Shown here piece after piece: positions 38,511-48,035 of a stretch of 64,000 nucleotides of DNA; the first letter of the stretch is position 1; each line of letters opens with the position of its first letter. This stretch comes from an uncultured Bacteroidales bacterium (lineage in GTDB: Bacteria > Bacteroidota > Bacteroidia > Bacteroidales > UBA11471). Under the pieces are notes generated by a model. The model saw nothing but the letters and a program-made list of their open reading frames with translations. It did no database searches and had not been told where the DNA came from. The translations under genes were made by a program, and so were the position numbers. The stretch lies in contig CALUZW010000002.1 in assembly GCA_944325415.1 (NCBI GenBank), positions 144,037-208,036 on the forward strand, in the 5' to 3' direction.

Positions 38511-39023
38511 ATGCAGACCTCAACCGTAAGACTCTACTCTCTCTCCTACCGCCAGGCAAAGACCTACGGCATCGCCCTTCTTTTTGTGGCCGGCAACATC
38601 GTGCTGCCGCAACTCTTCCACCTGCTGCCACAAGGGGGTGTAACCTGGCTGCCCATCTATTTCTTCACCCTGATTGCCGCCTACAAATATGGCTGGAAGG
38701 CCGGCCTGCTCACAGCCGTACTTTCGCCGGTTGTCAACAGCCTGCTCTTCGGTATGCCCGCCGCAGCGGCCCTACCCGCCATTCTGCTGAAATCGGGTCT
38801 CCTTGCCGCTGCCGCCGCCATAGCTGCGGCCCGCTTTCAAAAAGCCTCGCTGGTGCTGCTTGCCGCAGTTGTCGTGTGCTACCAGGGTCTGGGGCTGATA
38901 GGCGAATGGGCTCTGACCGGAGACCTCGGCCTGGCCACCCAGGATTTCCGCATAGGAATCCCCGGAATGATTCTGCAAGTGGTAGGCGGATATTTTTGCA
39001 TCAATTACATAATACGTAAATAA
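38511..39023 (+). CDS. ECF transporter S-component-like membrane protein
   Basis: Polytopic inner-membrane protein of 170 residues with about five to six hydrophobic helices, of the size and type of ECF S components, which bind the substrate and rely on shared energizing ATPases encoded elsewhere. No ATPase or T component is nearby. It lies 12 bases after the receptor gene, and its stop shares a base with the tatA start, so it probably carries the same ligand as the receptor across the inner membrane. Confidence 0.75.
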   Translation: MQTSTVRLYSLSYRQAKTYGIALLFVAGNIVLPQLFHLLPQGGVTWLPIYFFTLIAAYKYGWKAGLLTAVLSPVVNSLLFGMPAAAALPAILLKSGLLAAAAAIAAARFQKASLVLLAAVVVCYQGLGLIGEWALTGDLGLATQDFRIGIPGMILQVVGGYFCINYIIRK

Positions 39024-39247
39024 TGAATACACTACTGCTAATCGGAGGCATCGGCATGCAGGAAATCCTTGTCATTGCCCTCATCGTGTTACTGCTCTTC
39101 GGCGGGAAAAAGATTCCCGAACTGATGAAAGGCATCGGCAAAGGAGTGCGCAGCTTCAAAGACGGTGTAAACGGTATTGAGAAAGAGGGCGAAAGCAACG
39201 ACGGCCCGAACACCTCCAAATCCAAAGAAAACGACCAGCCCAAATGA
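39023..39247 (+). CDS. tatA: Sec-independent protein translocase TatA
   Basis: Pore-forming subunit of the twin-arginine translocase. 74 residues: one membrane helix (about 12-27), the hallmark [26 protein letters not shown], and a hydrophilic tail. It overlaps the ECF S gene by one base and tatC by four (ATGA). No tatB-like gene is present, consistent with a minimal TatAC system. Confidence 0.93.
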   Translation: MNTLLLIGGIGMQEILVIALIVLLLFGGKKIPELMKGIGKGVRSFKDGVNGIEKEGESNDGPNTSKSKENDQPK

Positions 39248-40047
39248 ATAGTCGGGAGAACGACGCCACTCAAAGTTTTTGGGAGCATCTCGACGACCTG
39301 CGAGCTTGTCTCATAAGAATAGTACTGGTCGTTCTGGTGCTGGGTATCGCGGCTTTCCTGTTCAAAGAAGAACTCTTTGCCGTCATACTCGGTCCGCAAA
39401 ACGAGCACTTCATTACCTACCGTCTTCTTGACAAGATAGGGAGCATCTGGGGTGTTGCTGCGGCACCGTTCTCGGTCGAACTCATCAATACGGGCCTGGC
39501 CCGGCAATTCACGACACACATGACGGCCGCCATATATGCGGCTGTCTTGTGTGCATCGCCTTATATTCTCTATCAGCTGTTCCGATTTGTTTCGCCGGCA
39601 CTTTACGTGAACGAGAAAAAATATGTCGTGCGGGCCGTCTCGTACAGCTATCTGCTGTTCATGGGCGGCGTATTGCTGAGTTATTTTCTCATCTTTCCGC
39701 TGACATTCCGTTTTCTCGGGACCTACCAGGTAAGCCCCGAGGTAGCCAATCTCATCACCCTGCAATCCTACATGGACACGCTCATGACCATCACCCTCAT
39801 GATGGGTGTCTTGTTTGAGATTCCCATCTTATGCTGGCTGTTTGCCCGCCTGGGTATTCTCACCGAGTCGTTCATGCGGAAATACCGCCGGCACGCCATC
39901 GTGGTCATACTCATCGTTGCCGCCATCATCACCCCCACGGCCGACGTGTTTACCCTCACTGTCGTATCTCTGCCCATATACCTGCTCTACGAGGGAAGCA
40001 TCTGCATCGTGCGGCGCTCCCAGAGAAAAGAGATTCAAAATTCTTAA
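39244..40047 (+). CDS. tatC: Sec-independent protein translocase TatC
   Basis: Signal-peptide receptor of the Tat system, 267 residues with six membrane segments. Motifs: [15 protein letters not shown] (N-terminal recognition site, with the conserved Glu and Arg), 'PALYVNEKK', and the late '[22 protein letters not shown]'. Last gene of the cluster; the first two genes encode its likely cargo. Confidence 0.95.
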   Translation: MNSRENDATQSFWEHLDDLRACLIRIVLVVLVLGIAAFLFKEELFAVILGPQNEHFITYRLLDKIGSIWGVAAAPFSVELINTGLARQFTTHMTAAIYAAVLCASPYILYQLFRFVSPALYVNEKKYVVRAVSYSYLLFMGGVLLSYFLIFPLTFRFLGTYQVSPEVANLITLQSYMDTLMTITLMMGVLFEIPILCWLFARLGILTESFMRKYRRHAIVVILIVAAIITPTADVFTLTVVSLPIYLLYEGSICIVRRSQRKEIQNS

Positions 40048-40089
40048 TTCACCTGTACCGGCCATTACGAGCAGGAAATCCCGAAGGAT

Positions 40090-41013
40090 TTAACCGTTAC
40101 GATACTTCAATGGCGAAAGGCCGGTCGAAGCCTTGAAATATTTCCCGAAAAACGACGGATTAGGAAAATGCAGCATTTCACTCACCTGCTGCACGGTATA
40201 CTCTCCGCTTTTAAGCAAAGCTTTTGCTTCGAAAATCACATAATCCCGTATCCAATCGCCGGCATAACGTCCGCTAACACGATAGATTACCTGCGACAGA
40301 TATTTGGGCGTAACACACAACCTGTCGGCATAGAACGATATACTGCGCTCACGGGCATAATGCCGACGGACCTCCTTAATAAACCTGTCGTACATCTGCA
40401 TGGAACGGCTTTTGGGCAACTCCGGCCCCGATGCTGTCTGCGACAAAACGATGGAGAGTACGTTGCAAAAAAAGATTTGCACATAGCTGTTGATAATAAC
40501 CGACTTAAACGGTGTGTAGCGGGGATTCTCCATTTTCTCCCACAACTGAGTATATAGGGCTACAAACTCCTGTGTATCGTGTGCATCAAGACTCACCTTG
40601 TAATGATTGGAAACATCGACTTTCTGCATCAGGAGTTTATCAAGCTCTATCTTTGGAATATAGTCGATATTCGAAAAGGCTATGATGGCCGCCCGGCAAT
40701 CTTCGCTTATTTCCAAACACTCGCCTATGGAATTGGGCAGAAGCAACAAAAGATCGCCCGCCGCCATCACATAATCATTCAGATTCACGCGAATACGCAT
40801 TCGACCTTGTCGGCAAAACAGTAAAAGCGTAAAAGATATTTTAAACGGGTATCCCGAAGCAATCCAGTTTCCGGCTTCATTGCTTATGGAATTTTCCGCC
40901 CCCGCCAAATTATCGCCCAACATTATTTCGTTGTCAACGATGAGCGTATGCCCCGCATGTGGCAACATGGCAAGATGCAGCTGTTGTGAGAAAGAGAATG
41001 CATTCGTTTTCAT
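40090..41013 (-). CDS. AraC-family regulator next to the second RND operon
   Basis: 307 residues: N-terminal cupin-like domain (about 30-130) and C-terminal AraC double helix-turn-helix (about 205-305) with 'FYADRLCVTPKYLSQVIYRVSGR' and 'QVSEMLHFPNPSFFGKYFKASTGLSPLKYR'. Divergent from the efflux operon at 41177 with 163 bases between. Its C-terminus converges on tatC with only 42 bases and no clear hairpin. Confidence 0.92.
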   Translation of the reverse strand: MKTNAFSFSQQLHLAMLPHAGHTLIVDNEIMLGDNLAGAENSISNEAGNWIASGYPFKISFTLLLFCRQGRMRIRVNLNDYVMAAGDLLLLLPNSIGECLEISEDCRAAIIAFSNIDYIPKIELDKLLMQKVDVSNHYKVSLDAHDTQEFVALYTQLWEKMENPRYTPFKSVIINSYVQIFFCNVLSIVLSQTASGPELPKSRSMQMYDRFIKEVRRHYARERSISFYADRLCVTPKYLSQVIYRVSGRYAGDWIRDYVIFEAKALLKSGEYTVQQVSEMLHFPNPSFFGKYFKASTGLSPLKYRNG

Positions 41014-41041
41014 ATCTCCCTATACATGTATTCTTATAGGA

Positions 41042-41049
41042 CAAATTTA
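41042..41049 (-). promoter_or_regulatory. -7 promoter box for the second AraC regulator
   Basis: On the minus strand TAAATTTG, 28 bases upstream of the ATG at 41013. Confidence 0.5.
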
Positions 41050-41139
41050 TATCAAAAAAAACGAATACATCTCCACAAAATACATCTTTTAGGCCATTTT
41101 CGCCTCCATATCGATGTTTTTTACTCATGCATTAAGGTC

Positions 41140-41147
41140 TACCTTTG
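41140..41147 (+). promoter_or_regulatory. -7 promoter box for the second RND efflux operon
   Basis: TACCTTTG matches TAnnTTTG, 29 bases upstream of the ATG at 41177. Confidence 0.55.
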
Positions 41148-41176
41148 AGGCATCAAATTATTTAACCAACCACACA

Positions 41177-42241
41177 ATGAAAACAACACCGATATTTTGT
41201 GTACTGTCGTTATTGTTCCTTTTCCCGTCCTGCCACGGTGGAAAAGAAGAGAGCCCGTTGATGAGAAGCGTAGAATCGACGCGACCGGCTACCCTGTCGG
41301 CCTACGCCAGCAAATCGTTTTCGGGAGTCGTCAAAGAGGGAAAAGAGATAAGTTTAGGATTCAAAACCCCCGGCCAGATTACAAAGATCCTTGTCAAAGA
41401 AGGAGACCGGGTAGAAGAAGGCCAGTTGCTCGCCACGCTCGACGACGCCGATTACAAATTGGGCGTCGAAGCCATAGAGATACAGTACGACCAGCTGAAA
41501 AAGGAGGTCGACCGCATGAAACTGCTCTACGAAAACAACAGTATCTCAGGAAACGACTACGACAAGGCTACATCGGGACTTGCCCAGGTCGCCGTACAAT
41601 TGCAAAGCAACCGGAACAAACTCGATTACACCCGACTCTATGCACCGGCCAGTGGATATATACAAAGTGTCAATTTTGAAACCGCAGAGATGGTCGATGC
41701 CGGCACTCCGGTGTTTACACTGCTCGACACCAGACAGATGGAGGTTACGGTCGACATTCCTGCCTCACTCCATACACAACAGAATCGAATCAACAGCATT
41801 ACATGCCACTCGGTACTTTCGCCGGAGAAAAAGATGCCCATGCATCTGGTAAGCATTGCCCCCAAGGCCGACGGAAACCAACTCTATAAAATGACGCTGG
41901 AATTTGACAAGAAACCGGGACAGGAAATCACCCCGGGCATGAATGTCGAGGTAGAGCTGCGTCTCCGCCATCGGACTTCGTCGCAGGCATATACCCTGCC
42001 GCTTCACTGCATATTCAACCACGAGGGACAGAATTGCGTGTGGGTCATAAACAACGACTCGACCGTTTCGCGCCACATCGTTTCGCTCGACGGGACCGAT
42101 GAAGAGGGAAGAGCGATTGTCGTCGATGGCCTCTCGGGCGACGAACAGATTGTCAATGCCGGTGTCAATGCCCTGCGAGACAATGAGAAGGTGCGCATCA
42201 TCGAACCCGTATCGCCAACCAATGTAGGAGGACTGCTGTAA
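41177..42241 (+). CDS. RND efflux periplasmic adaptor lipoprotein (second operon)
   Basis: 354 residues with lipobox LFLFPSC (Cys19). Lipoyl halves GQITKILVKEGDRVEEGQLLATL and 'LYAPASGYIQSVNFETAEMVDAG', a short alpha-hairpin (about 85-135), then barrel and membrane-proximal domains. ATG 41177 is chosen because it starts the lipoprotein signal and lies 29 bases from the promoter. Its TAA overlaps the permease ATG by one base. Confidence 0.92.
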   Translation: MKTTPIFCVLSLLFLFPSCHGGKEESPLMRSVESTRPATLSAYASKSFSGVVKEGKEISLGFKTPGQITKILVKEGDRVEEGQLLATLDDADYKLGVEAIEIQYDQLKKEVDRMKLLYENNSISGNDYDKATSGLAQVAVQLQSNRNKLDYTRLYAPASGYIQSVNFETAEMVDAGTPVFTLLDTRQMEVTVDIPASLHTQQNRINSITCHSVLSPEKKMPMHLVSIAPKADGNQLYKMTLEFDKKPGQEITPGMNVEVELRLRHRTSSQAYTLPLHCIFNHEGQNCVWVINNDSTVSRHIVSLDGTDEEGRAIVVDGLSGDEQIVNAGVNALRDNEKVRIIEPVSPTNVGGLL

Positions 42242-45200
42242 TGAATATCACCCGATTTTTTATCAACCGCCCTACCCTCTTCTGGTCGTTAATGGCGGGT
42301 ATCATCATTGCCGGTGTTCTGGCGTTCATACAGATGCCCAAACTCGAAGACCCGGCCGTGGCCACCAAACAGGCCATGGTTGTAATACCCTGGCCGGGAG
42401 CCAACGCCCACGAAATAGAGCTCAAAGTAGCCCAGGTCATGGAAGAGGAGCTGCGCGCTCTGCCCGATGTCAAGAAAATAAAGACCGAGTGTCAGAACGG
42501 AAACGCCATGATTACGGTCGAATTCCAGATGACCGTCTTGCTCTCTGACCTGGAACAGCACTTCGACCTGCTGCGACGTAAAGTAAACGATGCCAAGGCC
42601 AAACTGCCCGCCGGCTGCTACGACCCCATCGTAATCGACGACATGATGGACGTTTACGGTATTTTCTATGCCCTTACGGCCGACGGTTACGAATATCCCG
42701 ACATGTATAAATATGCCAAGCTCATTCGTCGGGAACTGCTGGGTGTCAAAGGGGTGAAACGCATCATCATCGCCGGCAATCGCGACGAGAGCATAAATAT
42801 CATACTCCCCAAGGAGAAAATATCGCGTAACGGACTCATTCCGACACAACTCATGATGTCGTTGCAGAATGCAGGGAAACCCATCGACGCGGGCAATTAC
42901 CAGCAGGGTCCCGACCGCATACCGATGCGCATCGACGGCGCTATCGAGAATGAAGACGACATACGCAACCTGCTTATCAGCACGATGAACGGGAAACAGC
43001 TGAGACTGGGCGATCTTGCCACCGTAGAGCGCAGCTACACCGAGCCACAACGCAACGGATTCTTTGTCGACGGCAAACCGGCCATCGCCATCTGCATCGC
43101 CATGGAGAACGACGCCATAGTTCCCGACGTGGGAAAAGCGGTCGATGCCCGACTGGCCGAAGTGATGGAACAGGTTCCTGCCGGCATGGAAATCGACAAG
43201 ATATTTTTTCAGCCCGACAAGGTCGACGATGCCATCAACTCGTTTATGCTCAACCTGCTGGAATCGGTGCTTATCGTCATTCTCGTACTGATATTCACCA
43301 TGGGATTCCGCAGTGGAGTGATCATCGGTTTCGGACTGGTACTCACCATTGCCGTGTCGTTTCCCATACTACTGGTGTGCGGCACCACCCTGCAACGCAT
43401 TTCGTTGGGCGCGTTCATCGTAGCCATGGGTATGCTTGTCGATAACGCCATCGTCATCATGGACGGTATACTCATCGACAAGAAACGCGGCCTCGGCCCC
43501 AAGACCTACCTCTACCGGATAGGGAAAAATACCGCTCTGCCGCTACTGGGCGCCACAGTCATTGCCGCGGCAACATTTATAGGCATATACCTCTCGCCCG
43601 ACTCGGCCGGAGAATATGCCGGCGACCTCTTCCTCGTGCTGTGCGTAAGTCTGCTGGCCAGCTGGGTACTGGCCCTTATACAAGTGCCCATGTGTGCCAA
43701 ATCGTGGCTCGCACCGCGTGAAAAGCCTGGAAGCGACGAAACGTGCCTGAACTCTCCGGTGCATCGCTTCGTGCGCCGTACCATCACAACACTTATCGCC
43801 TATAAGAAAACCACCATTGCCGTTGCCGTCGCTCTGCTTCTGCTGTCGGGTTATGGCATGACCAAAGTAAAAAACCTCTTCTTCCCCGACTTCGATTACA
43901 GCCAGTTTGTCATTGAATATTTCCGCCCGGCACAGACCAGCCCCAACGACGTAAAAGCCGACCTGCTCGACATAAGCCGCAAGCTCAAAGAAAACTCCGA
44001 CATAGAAAGAGTCTCGGCCAGTATGGGCAGCGCACCGGCACACTATTGCCTCGTACGCCCCATGACTGCGGGTGGCGACAGCTACGGCGAACTTATTGTC
44101 GACTGTAAAGACTACGCCACGGTCGTAAAGGTGATTCCTGTCGTATTGAAACAGTTGAGAGAGGAATATCCCGACGCTTATATTCGCGCCCGTAAATACA
44201 ACTTCTCCATATCGACCTCCCACACGGTCGAAGTGGAATTTGCGGGCCCCGACCCTGCCATACTTCGCGACCTGAGCCGGCAAGCCGAAGAGATTATGCG
44301 CCGCAGCCCCTACATCGATCCCTATTCGGTCGAGAACAACTGGAAACCTCAGGGTAAAACGCTAGTAGCCGAATATCTGCAACAAGATGCATTACGGGCC
44401 GGCATCAACCGCAGCGATGTGGGCAACGCGCTGATGGCAGCGACCGACGGTCTGCCGGTGGGTGTCATCTACGAGCAGGACCGCATACTCCCCATCAAAC
44501 TGATGGTCAGAAACAACGACGGAAGCCGCATCACACAGGTCGAAGATATCCCCGTATGGAGCATGATGAATATGAGCATCGACGAAGAAGAGATGCAGAA
44601 AGCCATTTCCGGGGGCAAAGGCATTGATGAGCTGCAAGACGAGATGTTCCGCAGTACCCCCCTCAGCAATGTGGCACCGGAGATACGGCTCGACTGGGAA
44701 GAGTGCTGTGTGATGCGCCTTAACGGGAAAAGGGTCATCGAAGCCGAGTGCGACCCCAACCCCGAACGGCCCGACGCCACACCGGCCAAGGCAGTGGAAA
44801 GCATCAGGGAAGAAATAGAATCCATACCCCTGCCCGATGGCTACGAAATGCGATGGGTGGGCGAAGGCGAACTGCAAGGCGAAGCCATCTTGCACCTGAT
44901 GAAATATGTACCGCTCACCCTTTTCCTCATTTTGGGAATACTGTTGCTGCTCTTCAACAACTGGAAGAAGGTGGGGCTCATACTTCTCTGTCTGCCTTTT
45001 GTCGTGTGCGGTATTGTACCCTCGCTCTACTTCCTGCAACAGCCGTTCACGTTCATGGCCATCATCGGCATGATGGGCCTCATGGGTATGATGGTAAAAA
45101 ATGCCATCGTTCTTGTCGATGAAATCAACCGGCTCATCAATGAGGAGCACCAACTGCCCTATCATGCGGTGGTCGAAGCCACTGTATCCCGTGTGCGCCC

Positions 45201-45378
45201 CGTACTCATGGCCTCACTCACGACCATTGTCGGCATGATACCTCTTGTGGGCGACCCCATGTACGGCTCCATGGCCATAACCATCATGGGCGGACTCACC
45301 GTGGGGACAATCATTACCCTCATACTCCTACCGCTGTTCTATACGGCATTGTTCCACATAAAAAAACCTTGTGAATGA
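42241..45378 (+). CDS. RND efflux permease with Asp-Asn relay motif (second operon)
   Basis: 1045 residues, 12 membrane segments, two periplasmic loops. In transmembrane segment 4 the motif is GMLVDNAIVIMDGI, so the second of the two Asp residues found in AcrB-type pumps is Asn. This variant occurs in a branch of RND pumps and is probably natural rather than decay. 'MMGLMGMMVKNAIVLVDEINRL' is present in the second half. Substrate unknown. It overlaps the TolC gene by four bases. Confidence 0.93.
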   Translation: MNITRFFINRPTLFWSLMAGIIIAGVLAFIQMPKLEDPAVATKQAMVVIPWPGANAHEIELKVAQVMEEELRALPDVKKIKTECQNGNAMITVEFQMTVLLSDLEQHFDLLRRKVNDAKAKLPAGCYDPIVIDDMMDVYGIFYALTADGYEYPDMYKYAKLIRRELLGVKGVKRIIIAGNRDESINIILPKEKISRNGLIPTQLMMSLQNAGKPIDAGNYQQGPDRIPMRIDGAIENEDDIRNLLISTMNGKQLRLGDLATVERSYTEPQRNGFFVDGKPAIAICIAMENDAIVPDVGKAVDARLAEVMEQVPAGMEIDKIFFQPDKVDDAINSFMLNLLESVLIVILVLIFTMGFRSGVIIGFGLVLTIAVSFPILLVCGTTLQRISLGAFIVAMGMLVDNAIVIMDGILIDKKRGLGPKTYLYRIGKNTALPLLGATVIAAATFIGIYLSPDSAGEYAGDLFLVLCVSLLASWVLALIQVPMCAKSWLAPREKPGSDETCLNSPVHRFVRRTITTLIAYKKTTIAVAVALLLLSGYGMTKVKNLFFPDFDYSQFVIEYFRPAQTSPNDVKADLLDISRKLKENSDIERVSASMGSAPAHYCLVRPMTAGGDSYGELIVDCKDYATVVKVIPVVLKQLREEYPDAYIRARKYNFSISTSHTVEVEFAGPDPAILRDLSRQAEEIMRRSPYIDPYSVENNWKPQGKTLVAEYLQQDALRAGINRSDVGNALMAATDGLPVGVIYEQDRILPIKLMVRNNDGSRITQVEDIPVWSMMNMSIDEEEMQKAISGGKGIDELQDEMFRSTPLSNVAPEIRLDWEECCVMRLNGKRVIEAECDPNPERPDATPAKAVESIREEIESIPLPDGYEMRWVGEGELQGEAILHLMKYVPLTLFLILGILLLLFNNWKKVGLILLCLPFVVCGIVPSLYFLQQPFTFMAIIGMMGLMGMMVKNAIVLVDEINRLINEEHQLPYHAVVEATVSRVRPVLMASLTTIVGMIPLVGDPMYGSMAITIMGGLTVGTIITLILLPLFYTALFHIKKPCE

Positions 45379-46724
45379 AACCCAACACCTCAAAATCCAT
45401 ACACAGAGGGAGCCTGGCCAAGGCTACCCTTTTCACCGCGGTAACCCTGCTCCTGCCGCAGATGACCACCGCGCAAACGGCACTGGTTCTCTCCCAGTCG
45501 CAGTGCCGGGAGATGGCCCTCGCACACAATGAGGCCCTGCAAAAGGCCGACAACGATCTGCGCAAGGCCGAGCTTGATAAAGCCATTGCCTTCACCTCCT
45601 ATCTACCTGCCATCGAAAGCAGTGCCACGGGTGCTTACGTCGTGGAAGACATCGACATGATGGGCATGCAGATGCAGATGAAAGGCACCTACATGGCCGG
45701 CATCACGCTCACCCAGCCTCTCTATGCGGGAGGGAAAATCATAGCCGGTAACAAACTGGCCCGCATAGGGGTGGAATGTGCGGCCGAAAACCAACGCAAG
45801 ACCCGCATGCAGGTCATTGCCGATGCCGACAACGCCTACTGGACCTACCTGGCCACCTACCGGAAAATTGCCATGCTCGAAAGTTATGTCCAACAGATAG
45901 ACACCCTTTACCGCCAGACCCGGGTCGGCGTCTCGGCTCAAATGGCAACGACCAACGACCTCCTGCGCATCGAGGCCAAGCGCAGTGAAATCAATTACCA
46001 GCTGCAAAAGGCCCGCAATGGCGTGAACCTGTGCCGACTGGCCCTGTGCAATGTCATCGGGGCCGGTCTTGACACCGAAATCACACTCTCCGACACCGTC
46101 ATCGCCGTTACGCCGCCACTCGACCTCGATACCGACATTTCGCAACGTCCCGAGCTGAAACTGCTGCAAAAGCAGGTCGAGGCTCAACAGCAACAGATAA
46201 AGCTGACCCGCGCCGAAATGCTCCCCACCGCCGGACTCAGTCTGGGCTACACCTACTACGGCAACATCAAGTTGAAGGGAATGACAGCCGACCCAGCGGG
46301 AAACCCGATTCCCTACACACAGAAATTTGAAGACGGATTTACCGTAGGCATGGTATCGGTATCGATTCCTATCCTGCATTGGGGGGCCAATTTCAAAAAG
46401 ATAAAACAGTCGAAGTATCAGTTACGCAACGCCGAACTCGATTTGTCGCAAAACCGCCGGTTGCTCACCATCGAGGCCCAACAGGCGCGGCAAAACCTTA
46501 CCGAGGGCTTTGCCATGATAGAAACGGCGCGCTTGGGCTGCCAACAAGCCCGGGAGAACCTGCGGGTCATGCAGAATTGCTACCACAACCAGATGGCAAC
46601 GCTCACCGACCTGCTCGATGCCCAATCGCAATGGCAACAGGCCGAGAGCAACCTCATCGAGGCACAGACACAGTATAAAATCTACGAAACAGAATTCCGT
46701 CGCACCACGGGACGGCTGGAATAA
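45375..46724 (+). CDS. TolC-family outer-membrane efflux channel (second operon)
   Basis: 449 residues with an N-terminal signal (cleavage near Ala33-Gln34, after TTAQ region) and two helical-barrel repeats (about 45-220 and 245-445). 'ATTNDLLRIEAKRSEINYQL' and 'ATLTDLLDAQSQWQQAESNL' are the typical repeat helices. Starts inside the stop of the permease (ATGA), last gene of the operon, with a terminator downstream. Confidence 0.92.
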   Translation: MKPNTSKSIHRGSLAKATLFTAVTLLLPQMTTAQTALVLSQSQCREMALAHNEALQKADNDLRKAELDKAIAFTSYLPAIESSATGAYVVEDIDMMGMQMQMKGTYMAGITLTQPLYAGGKIIAGNKLARIGVECAAENQRKTRMQVIADADNAYWTYLATYRKIAMLESYVQQIDTLYRQTRVGVSAQMATTNDLLRIEAKRSEINYQLQKARNGVNLCRLALCNVIGAGLDTEITLSDTVIAVTPPLDLDTDISQRPELKLLQKQVEAQQQQIKLTRAEMLPTAGLSLGYTYYGNIKLKGMTADPAGNPIPYTQKFEDGFTVGMVSVSIPILHWGANFKKIKQSKYQLRNAELDLSQNRRLLTIEAQQARQNLTEGFAMIETARLGCQQARENLRVMQNCYHNQMATLTDLLDAQSQWQQAESNLIEAQTQYKIYETEFRRTTGRLE

Positions 46725-46730
46725 ATCGCA

Positions 46731-46765
46731 GAGAAGCGTAGGCCATAAAAAGGTCTACGCTTCTC
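46731..46765 (+). terminator. Terminator after the second RND operon
   Basis: Stem GAGAAGCGTAG-GCC with its complement around loop ATAAAAA. The following 46766-47032 has no gene and nothing recognised; no good -7 box for the next gene was found. Confidence 0.7.
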
Positions 46766-47032
46766 CATTTTCATACACAATCCCCCCGACCTCGCACTCT
46801 CGTGCTTGAAACGACAGCGGCACTCTGCCATTGTCTCTGCCTACACCTCTCCGTTGAAAAGTTGAAAAGACAAATACGGGCCGACCGCACCGGTATGCCT
46901 TACTTTTTTGATGGATTTCTGAAATAATATTTCTAACTTGCAGCCCCCAAAATCAGACACACGACGCCCCGCCGACAAACGGGCATACCGTACCCGGCAA
47001 ATGGGGCAGACGTCATTCAACACCTGCAAGAC

Positions 47033-48001
47033 ATGAAACAGACATTTCTGAACGCCCTTCTTCTACTGACTCTCTCTCTGGCAACGAGTTGCCAGGAAAA
47101 CGCTGAACACCCCGACACCGTCGCCTCGGTGTTTGTCCCCGCACAACCTTCTTACGCCGACAGCACCATGTGGCACATTGCCCTGAACGACACCGGTACG
47201 GGTGCCGATGTATTCTACGTCGTATCGACATGGGAATTTGACTGGCACACCGACGACGGCATCGTGTCGCACCACGCCGACCCGTCGAACCCCGAACACC
47301 GCTCCGACATGGATATCGAGATAAGTCAGGTTGCCCAATACATGGCCGACGGCAACAACTTCTATGCCCCCTTCTACCGGCACATTACACTCAACTCATG
47401 GGCCACACTCAACGAAGACACGATAAACCGCCGCTACTTCGAGGTGGCTTTTGTCGACGTGAAGAATGCCTTTGACTACTACATGACACACTACAACAAC
47501 GGCCGGCCGTTTATTCTCGCCGGATTCAGCCAAGGAGGGAAATCGGTGGTCGAACTGCTGAAAACCCTGCCCGAAGATACCCGCTCCCGTCTGGTCGCCG
47601 CCTATGTACTCGGCTACAAGGTTACCCCCGACGACGTAGCGCAGGCACCGTGGATTGTCGCCGCACAAAACTCGACCGACACGGGTGTAACCATCTGCTA
47701 CAACTCCGTCTCCGACGTGAAATATGTAAAGCCCATCGTATGCGAGTCTAATATCATGTGCATCAATCCGGGAAACTGGCGTACCGATGCTACTCCGGCA
47801 CAACTCCACGACACCATCACGGTAACCCTATCGCCCGAATACAAGGTTCTCGTTCTCGACGGATACGACGGCAGCAGCCTGCCCAACATTCTCGACATAC
47901 TCAACGTGGGCGACTATCACGGCGTAGAGCCTTGGATGTACAGCGAATGTCTACGCCGCAACTTCAAGCAGCGCATCGAGGCCTACCGGGCCCGTCAGTG
48001 A
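47033..48001 (+). CDS. DUF3089 alpha/beta-hydrolase lipoprotein
   Basis: 322 residues with lipobox LATSC (Cys20). The DUF3089 pattern appears: early 'ADVFYVVSTWEFDWH', then the nucleophile elbow GFSQGG (Ser166) followed by 'LVAAYVLGYKVTPDD'. An esterase or lipase-like activity in the envelope is likely, with unknown substrate. Stands alone, converging on the alcohol dehydrogenase gene. Confidence 0.85.
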   Translation: MKQTFLNALLLLTLSLATSCQENAEHPDTVASVFVPAQPSYADSTMWHIALNDTGTGADVFYVVSTWEFDWHTDDGIVSHHADPSNPEHRSDMDIEISQVAQYMADGNNFYAPFYRHITLNSWATLNEDTINRRYFEVAFVDVKNAFDYYMTHYNNGRPFILAGFSQGGKSVVELLKTLPEDTRSRLVAAYVLGYKVTPDDVAQAPWIVAAQNSTDTGVTICYNSVSDVKYVKPIVCESNIMCINPGNWRTDATPAQLHDTITVTLSPEYKVLVLDGYDGSSLPNILDILNVGDYHGVEPWMYSECLRRNFKQRIEAYRARQ

Positions 48002-48035
48002 GCGTCCGGCACGGCAAGTCGCCGCACAAACGGCC

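Noticed and set aside
43430..43480. Loss of function in the second RND permease because of Asn in the DD motif
   Set aside because: The DN form occurs in a branch of RND pumps, and the rest of the protein is intact.
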